From positions 1 to 31,558 of the forward strand of contig DLIO01000045.1 of the NCBI GenBank assembly GCA_002483765.1: DNA of 31,558 nucleotides, given 5' to 3'. The notes beneath the pieces were generated by a model. It was not told the DNA's origin and ran no database searches. It saw only the letters and a program-made list of their open reading frames with translations. Below are positions 24,358 to 31,558 of the stretch, piece after piece. Position numbers and translations under genes: made by a program. The DNA comes from Lentisphaeria bacterium UBA7640. GTDB lineage: Bacteria > Verrucomicrobiota > Lentisphaeria > Victivallales > Victivallaceae. Numbering within the stretch: position 1 is the first letter of the stretch; every line of letters begins with the position of its first letter.

Positions 24358-25329
24358 ATGAATCAATTATTAATTATTTTAGGCGGCACGCTAATCTTAG
24401 AACTTATCCTCGGTGATTTGCAGAACCCTTGGTATCCGGTGGAATTTCTTAAAAATATTGCTGATCGTGCTGGACTTAAAATACGTGATTATTTTGGCAA
24501 TTCCGTTACTGCTGGAATAATTGGTTGGCTCCTAATCGTGCCGGTTACCGTTTTTAGTGCGTGGTTGTTGGTCAAAGGGGTTCACTGGTGTTTTGGCGTT
24601 GGAGAATTATGGCTAGCAAGCCTATTAGTTTGGAGTTCGATCTCTATGCGCAGATTATTGCAACAAACTTTGTCGTTAATCGCTCCGTTGCGTCGTGGCA
24701 ATCTATCCGTGGCACGCCGTTCTTTGGATGAAATGACCAATTTTACTACTGACAAAATAATCAGTAAAGATATTATCCGCTACGGGATCGAGAATATCGG
24801 GGTTAAGTTAGTCGGGACTGTGACCAGTGTGTTTTTCTGGGCGATACTGGGCTGGATTATTCATGGCGCCGCTGGCGCTGCTGCTGGCGCAGTGTTTTCT
24901 CGCGTGGTACAGGTACTTGAAGCGCAATGGGGCAGTCGCCATGGGCAGTATCAGAAATTTGGCCGGTTTGCCGTCGCCGTCAATCATTTGACTGACTGGA
25001 TTCCAGCGCGATTGACTGCTTTTGCGGTGGCGATAGCAGCATTGCCGTTGGGACGATGTCGAATTGCGTTTTCTATGGCATGGCGGCACCGCCGTGATTT
25101 TTTGAGTTCTAATTCTTCATGGATCAAAGCAGCATTTGCTGGAGCGCTAAGTTTAACCCTGGGCGGGCCGCGCGAATATGCTAGCGGGATCAAAAACTAT
25201 CCATATTTGGGGCATAGTCGTGCAGAATTGAAGATTGCGGATCTGAAGCGCGCTGTTCGTTTGGCTTTTTTCTCTGTTATAATTTTTCTAGCCTTTATGA
25301 TCTTAATTACTGTTATATTTATGACCTAA
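24358..25329 (+). CDS. CbiB/CobD-like membrane protein with altered signature residues
   Basis: 323 residues, polytopic, with the overall arrangement of CbiB/CobD adenosylcobinamide-phosphate synthase, a cobalamin-pathway enzyme. Alignment by eye keeps WYPVEFL for HPV-type, RRSLDEM...IENIG, SRHGQYQKFG and WIPARLTA. The hallmark residues are largely replaced: VGRDT becomes MTNFTT, AENxxDG becomes IENIGVKLVG, NTLDSMVGY becomes QVLEAQWGSR, and MDDxxNxIPARL becomes VNHLTDWIPARL. An acidic catalytic role therefore seems lost or changed. No other cobalamin gene is nearby. It could be a diverged paralogue with another substrate or a degenerate enzyme. TGGAG lies 9 bases before the ATG. Confidence 0.7.
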   Translation: MNQLLIILGGTLILELILGDLQNPWYPVEFLKNIADRAGLKIRDYFGNSVTAGIIGWLLIVPVTVFSAWLLVKGVHWCFGVGELWLASLLVWSSISMRRLLQQTLSLIAPLRRGNLSVARRSLDEMTNFTTDKIISKDIIRYGIENIGVKLVGTVTSVFFWAILGWIIHGAAGAAAGAVFSRVVQVLEAQWGSRHGQYQKFGRFAVAVNHLTDWIPARLTAFAVAIAALPLGRCRIAFSMAWRHRRDFLSSNSSWIKAAFAGALSLTLGGPREYASGIKNYPYLGHSRAELKIADLKRAVRLAFFSVIIFLAFMILITVIFMT

Positions 25330-25390
25330 TTAGTTGAAGTTTTAATATCTGATTGTATATTTAGCGCCGTTTCCAAGATGGGAACAATAG

Positions 25391-25439
25391 AGGAATTGTC
25401 ACAAACAATCTGCAACAGCGATAGGCCGTGACAATTCCT
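25391..25439 (+). repeat. 12-bp perfect inverted repeat upstream of glycosyltransferase
   Basis: AGGAATTGTCAC (25391-25402) and GTGACAATTCCT (25428-25439) pair perfectly across a 25-base loop, extendable by three weaker pairs. It lies 40 bases upstream of the glycosyltransferase start. No T-tract follows, so a regulatory stem or small palindromic element is as likely as a terminator of the previous gene. Confidence 0.7.
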
Positions 25440-25479
25440 TTAATGATTAAAGAAGATAGCCTAAATTTATGAAGGATAT

Positions 25480-26862
25480 ATGAAAACTAATTTTAGCCAA
25501 TTGATATCGATTAAAATTTTATTTTGGGTCATTCTGGTTTTGACGGTAGGTATTTTTGGGGCTGTCAGTTTTATGCAGCCTCTCAAACCTGCGTTGCCGG
25601 ACAACTCATTACTATTATCGCTGCTAATCGTCACTACGACAGGTTCGGTAGTTTTTCTTGTTTATTTTTTCATTTCAGCACTTTTGGCCTATAGCTACAT
25701 CCCAGCATCGCCAGATATGGCCAAAGAACTCCCCAGTTGTACGATTATTGTTCCTGCCTATAATGAAGGAAAACAGGTGGCAGAAACCCTTTATAGCCTG
25801 CTTGAAACAGATTATCCAGCAGAAAAGATGGAAATTATTGCTATCAACGATGGCTCTAAAGATGACACTTGGGAATGGATTAAATCCGTTGCGGAAACCT
25901 CTAATGGTAGGATAATTCCAGTTAACCTTACAAGAAACAGAGGAAAGAAACATGCGCTCTACTGTGGCATTAAAGCCTCTAAATCAGAAATTATTATTAC
26001 TGTTGACAGCGATTCAATCATCAGCCGTGACGCGTTGAAAAACTTGGTCGCTCCGTTTGTTGATCAGAACATCGGCGGTGTGGCTGGATCTCTTCGCGTT
26101 AAGAATATTAAAGCTGGGTTGATTCCACAAATGTTAGATGTCGCTTTTGTTTTTGGCTGCGATTTTATTCGCCGTGCGCAAAGTGTTGTCGGCTCGGTAT
26201 TGTGTACGCCGGGCGCGCTCAGTGCTTATCGGAAAAGTGCGATATTGCCGTATTGTGATGAATGGCTTCAGCAGAAATTTCTAGGAGTACCTTCTAATAT
26301 TGGCGAAGACCGGGCGATTACTACTATCTTGCTAAGGAGTGGGTTTCGGGTGGTATATCAGAATAAAGCCGTGGCCCACACTTGCGTTCCTGAAAATTAC
26401 CGACAATTGTGCAGGATGTTGATCCGTTGGACACGTAGTGACGTCAGGGAGAATTATGTACTAGGCAAATTCGCTTACCGGCGTAACCCATTATTTAGCT
26501 TTTCATTATTGATGCTACAAGTAAATCTCAGCATGCAAATATTTAGTTTTATACTCTCTTTAATATTCCTCCCTCTCTGGATTATTACTGTTCTGGTGTC
26601 TTTGGGTAGTATCCATTATCTGCTTTTGATGACTCTGTTTGTGACCTGTTTATGGTCAGCGATACCAGCAGTTATTTATGCGGATACGCGGCCAAAAATT
26701 GATCTGATCTGGGCTTTCGTTTTTGGGGTTTACTCACTTTTCGCGTTGTTGTGGATTATCCCTTATTCCATCTTTACGGTAAGAAATTCAAAATGGTTGA
26801 CTCGCGATACCTTTGCGCCTAACCTTGGCAAACCACCTATCGATATAAGATTCGCTCAATAA
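25480..26862 (+). CDS. HasA/NodC-like family 2 glycosyltransferase
   Basis: 460 residues. Two N-terminal membrane helices precede a GT-A domain with IIVPAYNEG, NDGSKDDT (Asp124), the DSD metal motif (176-178), GED (275-277) and an RW motif (Arg316-Trp317, reading CRMLIRW instead of the classic QxxRW). Four or so C-terminal membrane segments follow. The pattern fits processive synthases that make beta-linked polymers (hyaluronan, N-acetylglucosamine or related) and push them across the inner membrane. The Gln of QxxRW is replaced, so processivity is uncertain. AAGGA precedes the ATG. It is the second such enzyme in the window (the other is at 6475-8043) and stands alone after the CbiB-like gene. 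Confidence 0.85.
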   Translation: MKTNFSQLISIKILFWVILVLTVGIFGAVSFMQPLKPALPDNSLLLSLLIVTTTGSVVFLVYFFISALLAYSYIPASPDMAKELPSCTIIVPAYNEGKQVAETLYSLLETDYPAEKMEIIAINDGSKDDTWEWIKSVAETSNGRIIPVNLTRNRGKKHALYCGIKASKSEIIITVDSDSIISRDALKNLVAPFVDQNIGGVAGSLRVKNIKAGLIPQMLDVAFVFGCDFIRRAQSVVGSVLCTPGALSAYRKSAILPYCDEWLQQKFLGVPSNIGEDRAITTILLRSGFRVVYQNKAVAHTCVPENYRQLCRMLIRWTRSDVRENYVLGKFAYRRNPLFSFSLLMLQVNLSMQIFSFILSLIFLPLWIITVLVSLGSIHYLLLMTLFVTCLWSAIPAVIYADTRPKIDLIWAFVFGVYSLFALLWIIPYSIFTVRNSKWLTRDTFAPNLGKPPIDIRFAQ

Positions 26863-26975
26863 AGAACTGTTGAGTTTTTACGTTGTAGATTGCTGCATTG
26901 GTAGCGAATTATCCAAAATCAATAAACGCATAATCCTCGACAAAGTGAAAATCTAATTCTCCATAATTTCATTGC

Positions 26976-27010
26976 TTAATTCGCGCGCGCATTATGCGCG
27001 CGTGAATTAA
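26976..27010. repeat. GCGCGC intergenic palindrome, copy 4 (opposite orientation)
   Basis: Carries the complementary centre, reading GCGCGCATTATGCGCGC, with outer arms TTAATTC/TGAATTAA that pair throughout (one G-T). It lies between the convergent ends of the glycosyltransferase and the RND pump. Confidence 0.85.
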
Positions 27011-27054
27011 ACGTTCGAATTATACTGTTTTTGACGGCTTCAAATATAAGAAAA

Positions 27055-30000
27055 TTACTCAATGGAAACAGGGTCTTTATCGTTTAAGTTCTTGAGCTGT
27101 TTCTGAAGTGCCAGTGGAGATTTTTCCCAACGGGCAAGAAAAAGATACGCAATTGGAACGACGAAAAGCGTTAGAAAACAGGCACTGGTTCCACCGTAGA
27201 AAACTACCGCGCCGAGACAACGCCTGCTAACCGCTCCCGCACCGGTCGCCATTAATAGTGGAATGGCACCTACAACCGTAGAAATTCCAGTCATAAGAAT
27301 CGGGCGCAAGCGGAGCTTTGCAGCCATGAAGACCGCCTCTTGAAATTCGTGTCCAGAGTCGCGAAGCTGGTTGGCAAACTCCACGATCAATATGCCATTT
27401 TTAGCGGCGAGCCCAATCAACATGATGATGCCGATCTGCGTATAGATATTCATGGTCATGCCGAGGAGGTTCAACGCGGTAACCGCGCCAATCATTCCGA
27501 GCGGTACCGTCATCATCACAATCAGTGGACTGATGAAGGATTCGAATTGAGCGGAAAGCACGAGGAAAGAGATCAGCAGCGCGAGTCCAAAAATGAATAG
27601 CATAGAACCAGTGGTGTCCTTGAGTTCCTTGGATTGTCCTTTGTAGGCAACTTGAGCGTATTCGGGAAGATTTTCCCGAGTTGTTTGTTCAAGAAAAGTC
27701 AGGACATCGCTTAGCGCGTATCCAGAAGCGACGTTGCCAGTGATGGTGATAGCGCGCACTCGATTGTAACGGCTCAGTCGTCCGGCATCGCCCATCTCTT
27801 TTATTTTGACTAAATTGTCCAACGGAACTAATTTCTCTGACGTGGATGAACGAACATAGATATTGCTCAGATCAGACGGCGTAGCGCGGCTGAAACGGTC
27901 CGCCTGAAGAACCACGTCGTACTCTTGTCCGCGATCCACAAAAGTAGTGACTTGTTTGGAACCCAGCATGGTCTCGAGGGTTGTTCCGATAATATTTGCC
28001 TGGATGCCGAGTTCATTGGCGCGCTCCCGATCGACCTCGACACGGAGCTGTGGAGTAGTCTCTTTGTAGTCGTAGTCAACGTCAATGAGTCCGGGGTACG
28101 TTTTGGCTTTTTCCAGAATAATATCGCGCCAACGCACTAATTCCGCGTATTCAGGTCCGCCGATAACGAACTGAACTGGATTGCCGCGTGAAGCAATCCC
28201 TCCAGGTAAAAATGGTTGGATTTTTAACGTTGGAATTTCCGCCAGTTTTTTGCGTAATTCAGCTGTAATCTGCTGTGAAGTCCGCTGTCGTTTAGACCAT
28301 TCTTCTAGTTCCAACATGGCAAAACCGGTATTAGCTGCGCCTTGGCTGTCGCCGAATTGTGGGACTATGACCATTAACGTGAGTCCTTCTCCTGATTCGA
28401 TAACCGGATAAACCACATTCATCATCTCCATCGAGGCGTCGTTCATGGTGTAAAAATTGGTACCTTCAGGCGCTTGCATGCGAATATTGACCATGCCGCG
28501 GTCTTCCTGCGGTTCATATTCGGCAGGTAGGCGATTCCAGCCCCATGCCATCAAAATGCAGATGGCAAGAAAAATGCACGCGACTAGAATGGGAATCCGA
28601 GCGGCCGCTCGAAGGATACGCTCGTAGATGTTTTCCCCTTTTTTTATGCACAAATCGATAATTCGTCCAAGGAACGAGGATTCCTTCTGAGTCAATAGTT
28701 TGGAGCAGAGCATCGGGGTGAATGCCAATGCTGCGAAACTTGAAAAGCACACGGCCGCGGTCATGGCGACGGCAAATTCAGTAAAAAGACGTCCAGTCTT
28801 GCCAGCCCAAAGAGAGATCGGCATGAACACCGCCACTAGCACGCAAGTTGTCGCCAGTACGGCAAAAACTACTTGGTCGGATCCTCTTACGGCGGCCAGA
28901 AGTGGATGTTCCCCTTCTGCGATGCGGCGGTGGATGTTTTCCAGCACGACGATGGTGTCGTCTACGACCATGCCGATAGCAAGAACCAAGGCCAGAAGGG
29001 TGAGAATATTAACACTGTAACCAAGCACATACAGAACGATGAATGCCCCGATTAGCGAGATTGGAACGGTCAATGCCGGAATCAGTGCCGCTCGAAATGA
29101 ACCGAGGAAAAGAAAGATAATCAAAAGAACCAACACCGCGGAGATCATTAATGATTGACTAACTTCGTCGATCGAGGCATTGATAAACTTGGATTCGTCC
29201 CGGAGAATCCGCAGTTCCATCCCTTCCGGCAGGGTTTTTTGAAGTTCTTTGATGAGGGCCCGCGCTCCGGATGAAACCGTTAGAGTATTCGCGGTGGACT
29301 GTTTATAGACTCCGATTCCAATCATGGGTTGTTTGTTAGTAACGAAAAGCTGGCGTGTATTGCGTGGCCCAAGCACGACATCCGCCACGTCGCCAAGTCG
29401 GATATAATTGCCGTTGGTGCTGCGTTTAAGCACCATATTTCGAAAATCTTCGGTGGTGTGATATTGACGGTTGAGCCGTACCACGAATTCGCGCTCGAAG
29501 GATTCGATCCTGCCTCCAGGGTTTTCGACGTTTTCAGATCTAAGAGTAGCTTCAATATCTCCGACAGTAATGCCGCGCGCGGCCATCGCAGTGCGTTTTA
29601 ACCAGATCCGTATTGACTGTTCCTGCGCGCCGAGAATGGAAGCATTAGCGACGCCCTCGATAACGGATACGCGGTCGAGCAGATAACGGTCAACATAGTC
29701 GGTCAGCTCCATGCGCGTCATGGATGAACTGGTTACCGAAAAGATCATGACTGGCGAACCAGATGAGTCGTATTTGGCAATAACTGGCGAATCAGCTTCA
29801 TCGGGTAAACGGTTTAAAGTCCGGCTGACGCGGTCGCGAACATCATTTGCAGCGGCGTCAATGTCGCGTGCGACGGAAAATTCTAGCGTAATGCGAGAAC
29901 GTCCGTCGCGGCTTTGCGATTCAATAGAATCCAGTCCTTCGATTCCGGCTACAGTCCCTTCAAGGATTTGGGTGATTTTGGTTTCAACCACGCTGGCGGA

Positions 30001-30162
30001 AGCCCCATCGTAACCGGTCGTAATAGAGATCATCGGCACGTCAATATCTGGAAATTCGCGCACCGGCATCCGATTCAACCCAATCAGACCGAACACGATT
30101 ACAATGAGCATCATCACCACGGATAATACTGGGCGTGTGACCGAGATTGAACAGATACTCAT
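27055..30162 (-). CDS. RND-family multidrug efflux pump (HAE1/AcrB-like)
   Basis: 1035 residues, the standard length for AcrB-type proton-driven exporters that form the inner-membrane part of a tripartite pump. Twelve membrane segments in two halves are apparent, with a start MSICSISVTRPVLSVVMMLI. The proton-relay Asp pair is present (Asp401-Asp402 in MVVDDTIVVLEN), as are the periplasmic loops between helices 1-2 and 7-8. Its ATG overlaps the adaptor stop (ATGA) and AAGGG precedes it, so the two are translationally coupled. No TolC-like outer-membrane protein is present in the window. Drug or lipid substrates cannot be inferred. Confidence 0.95.
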   Translation of the reverse strand: MSICSISVTRPVLSVVMMLIVIVFGLIGLNRMPVREFPDIDVPMISITTGYDGASASVVETKITQILEGTVAGIEGLDSIESQSRDGRSRITLEFSVARDIDAAANDVRDRVSRTLNRLPDEADSPVIAKYDSSGSPVMIFSVTSSSMTRMELTDYVDRYLLDRVSVIEGVANASILGAQEQSIRIWLKRTAMAARGITVGDIEATLRSENVENPGGRIESFEREFVVRLNRQYHTTEDFRNMVLKRSTNGNYIRLGDVADVVLGPRNTRQLFVTNKQPMIGIGVYKQSTANTLTVSSGARALIKELQKTLPEGMELRILRDESKFINASIDEVSQSLMISAVLVLLIIFLFLGSFRAALIPALTVPISLIGAFIVLYVLGYSVNILTLLALVLAIGMVVDDTIVVLENIHRRIAEGEHPLLAAVRGSDQVVFAVLATTCVLVAVFMPISLWAGKTGRLFTEFAVAMTAAVCFSSFAALAFTPMLCSKLLTQKESSFLGRIIDLCIKKGENIYERILRAAARIPILVACIFLAICILMAWGWNRLPAEYEPQEDRGMVNIRMQAPEGTNFYTMNDASMEMMNVVYPVIESGEGLTLMVIVPQFGDSQGAANTGFAMLELEEWSKRQRTSQQITAELRKKLAEIPTLKIQPFLPGGIASRGNPVQFVIGGPEYAELVRWRDIILEKAKTYPGLIDVDYDYKETTPQLRVEVDRERANELGIQANIIGTTLETMLGSKQVTTFVDRGQEYDVVLQADRFSRATPSDLSNIYVRSSTSEKLVPLDNLVKIKEMGDAGRLSRYNRVRAITITGNVASGYALSDVLTFLEQTTRENLPEYAQVAYKGQSKELKDTTGSMLFIFGLALLISFLVLSAQFESFISPLIVMMTVPLGMIGAVTALNLLGMTMNIYTQIGIIMLIGLAAKNGILIVEFANQLRDSGHEFQEAVFMAAKLRLRPILMTGISTVVGAIPLLMATGAGAVSRRCLGAVVFYGGTSACFLTLFVVPIAYLFLARWEKSPLALQKQLKNLNDKDPVSIE

Positions 30163-31301
30163 TTGCTGGACCCTTCGGCAGAGTTTTGAGATGTCGATTG
30201 CCCGGATTCGGTGAGAATGATCTCCGCTGCCGTGCCGCTGACGGTGACGGCTGAACCATCGACCAATTTGAGCACGCCGTCTGTAACAATCACGTCACCT
30301 TCGAGCAATCCGCTGGAAACCTCAACGCTACCGCGATCGCGCTGGCCCAGATTGACTTCACGGCGGGCTACCGTTTTGGTTTCCGGTTGATACACGAAAA
30401 CGTATTGAATCTCGCCCAAACTCATGATGGCTTTTTCTGGAATCATCAACGCATAACGGGTTCCAAGCTCCAATTCGACGATAAAAAGCATGCCGGGCAT
30501 CAGTTTGCTTTCCTGATTAGGTACTGTTGCCCTGACTTCGACTGTTCGCGTAATGGTGTCAATTCGCGGCGAGATCGCCCGGATCACACCGTCGAAAATT
30601 TTTCCGGGATATGCCACGCTAGTGACCCCGACTTTCTGCCCTACCTTGATCAGAGGGTAATATTTTTCAGATACTCTAAAATCAACCTTGATTTCGCTAA
30701 TGTCGTCTACGGTTGTAATAATCGTCGTGGGTGAAACCAGATCGCCGATACTGATCTTGCGCATACCCAATTTTCCGGAAAATGGAGCGAGAATTTTACG
30801 ATTTTTAATCTGATATTCTACAATGTCAATGCGTGTTTTGGCACGGGCGACCGCAGTTTGCGCGGTATCGTAATCTTTCTGGGAAATAATGTTGGCATTA
30901 TAAAGAGTGGAGAGGCGCTTGAGTTCCCGTTCCTGTTCTTCTAGGTTAAGCTTCATTTGGCGGAGTTCGGCTTGGTACTGGTCGTCGCGTAATTGCACCA
31001 GGAGTTTGCCCTTTTCCACCGTTTGACCGTCTTCAAAATGCAATCCGACGACCAATTCAGTCGCATTCGCGGTGACATCAACTGATTCCTTGGCCAAGCC
31101 CGTGCCGATCCCTTCCACCCGTGATTGTAAGATTTGTCCCTTGATTATGCCCAGTTTGACTATTGGCGCGGTTTCGCTTTGTCTGCGTGCAGTGATCTTG
31201 CGTTCCCCTCCGGTCTGATAATAGAAAACAATGGCTCCCGCTAGAATAGCACCACCAACTAATATTTCTCCGAATCCCAAAAATAATTTTTTCCATTTCA
31301 T
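30159..31301 (-). CDS. RND periplasmic adaptor (membrane fusion protein)
   Basis: 380 residues if started at the ATG at 31301; a GTG two codons earlier (31307) is also possible, since AGAGAG sits at usable distance from both. One N-terminal membrane helix is followed by the barrel-sandwich (lipoyl-like) element, a helical hairpin of coiled-coil character (LNLEEQERELKRLSTLYNAN...QKDYDTAQTAVARAKTRID), the second lipoyl half KILAPFSGKLGMRKISIGD and the beta-barrel and membrane-proximal domains. It links the pump to an outer-membrane channel. It is the first gene of a two-gene operon. Confidence 0.9.
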   Translation of the reverse strand: MKWKKLFLGFGEILVGGAILAGAIVFYYQTGGERKITARRQSETAPIVKLGIIKGQILQSRVEGIGTGLAKESVDVTANATELVVGLHFEDGQTVEKGKLLVQLRDDQYQAELRQMKLNLEEQERELKRLSTLYNANIISQKDYDTAQTAVARAKTRIDIVEYQIKNRKILAPFSGKLGMRKISIGDLVSPTTIITTVDDISEIKVDFRVSEKYYPLIKVGQKVGVTSVAYPGKIFDGVIRAISPRIDTITRTVEVRATVPNQESKLMPGMLFIVELELGTRYALMIPEKAIMSLGEIQYVFVYQPETKTVARREVNLGQRDRGSVEVSSGLLEGDVIVTDGVLKLVDGSAVTVSGTAAEIILTESGQSTSQNSAEGSSK

Positions 31302-31412
31302 TATCACAAAGTCTCTCTTAAATTTTAAAAAGTAACGACACTATCTTAGAATAACGTCCGCTAGGCCTTTTTATTGCCAGATACTTTCTCTATATACCAA
31401 AAAACTCTTTTT

Positions 31413-31518
31413 ATACCGTCATTCCATAGTGACTGAGGTTTCAAAAGCTGTCGTTCATCTCTTTCCCAAGAAAATCAAGACGCCACCCGTGAAGCGCTCG
31501 AAGTCAAGATGACAGTAT
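31413..31518. repeat. Weak inverted repeat near right edge
   Basis: ATACCGTCAT (31413-31422) is the complement, with one G-T-type difference, of ATGACAGTAT (31509-31518). It lies upstream of the RND operon in a spacer of about 250 bases that shows no gene. It might mark a small decayed insertion or palindromic element; chance is also possible. Confidence 0.3.
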
Positions 31519-31558
31519 TAGCGCAAGTTTTCAAGTTACGATTAGGGCATTTGTCCGG

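Noticed and set aside
29572..29586. GCGCGC-rich stretches inside genes (for example in the RND pump, cysK and the prepilin-like gene) as further palindrome copies
   Set aside because: They lack the CATAATG centre and the paired A/T arms, and are explained by coding sequence.
28181..30126. Several plus-strand open frames opposite the RND pump gene
   Set aside because: They are shadows of a well-supported, full-length RND gene; they have no start context and no recognisable protein motif.
1..31558. CRISPR array, tRNA or rRNA genes
   Set aside because: No regularly spaced direct repeats, no tRNA-like T-loop with matching arms and no rRNA-like stretches were noticed.

Overview
The window reads as chromosomal DNA of a Gram-negative bacterium, most likely a Lentisphaerota/PVC-type lineage. 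The main clue is two unlinked prepilin-like genes (5819-6478 and 15445-16137), each with a FSLIELLVVISII-type N-terminus on a large, Trp/His-rich globular domain, a protein style expanded in PVC genomes. An RND pump with its periplasmic adaptor and a lipoprotein-type signal show a double-membrane envelope. No rRNA, tRNA or CRISPR array was seen. The taxonomic call is inference.

Layout. 1-367: no confident gene; a TCAATA x5 microsatellite and a long minus-strand open frame running off the edge. 368-1858 (-): a membrane-anchored coiled-coil protein and a small membrane protein, in one operon. 2090-3499 (-): MATE exporter, divergent from a ROK-family regulator (3748-4884, +) followed by nagB; the divergent spacer holds two palindromes. 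5819-8988 (-): cysK, a processive family 2 glycosyltransferase and a prepilin-like gene coupled to it by ATGA. 9134-10288 (-): mannitol-1-phosphate 5-dehydrogenase-type enzyme. 10582-13915 (+): dxs, a small lipoprotein/coiled-coil gene and an RdgC-like gene. 14068-16137 (+): an AT-rich methyltransferase, a small Cys-containing membrane protein and a second prepilin-like gene. 16138-17672: a group II intron 3'-end relic and an AAA/DUF4143 ATPase (-). 17896-19894 (+): a small membrane protein and a GAF-PP2C (RsbU-like) phosphatase. 19974-21742 (+): an overlapping pair, AAA_21/OLD-like ATPase and DUF4276 protein, resembling two-gene anti-phage modules. 21972-26862 (+): GAF-fused PTS enzyme I (PtsP), a divergent CbiB/CobD-like membrane protein and a HasA-like glycosyltransferase. 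27055-31301 (-): RND pump and its adaptor.

The most unusual shared signal is a family of four intergenic palindromes with an identical 17-bp core GCGCGCATAATGCGCGC (or its complement, with one decayed copy). Their AT-rich outer arms differ in sequence between copies but remain self-complementary. They lie at 5714-5773, 10458-10499, 13960-13990 and 26976-27010. Three sit downstream of genes, but one lies between two divergent genes, where no gene ends, so they are not simply terminators.

The strongest candidate for an accessory functional system is the ATPase/DUF4276 pair. It is inserted among signalling genes, with the second gene's GTG start inside the first gene's stop.
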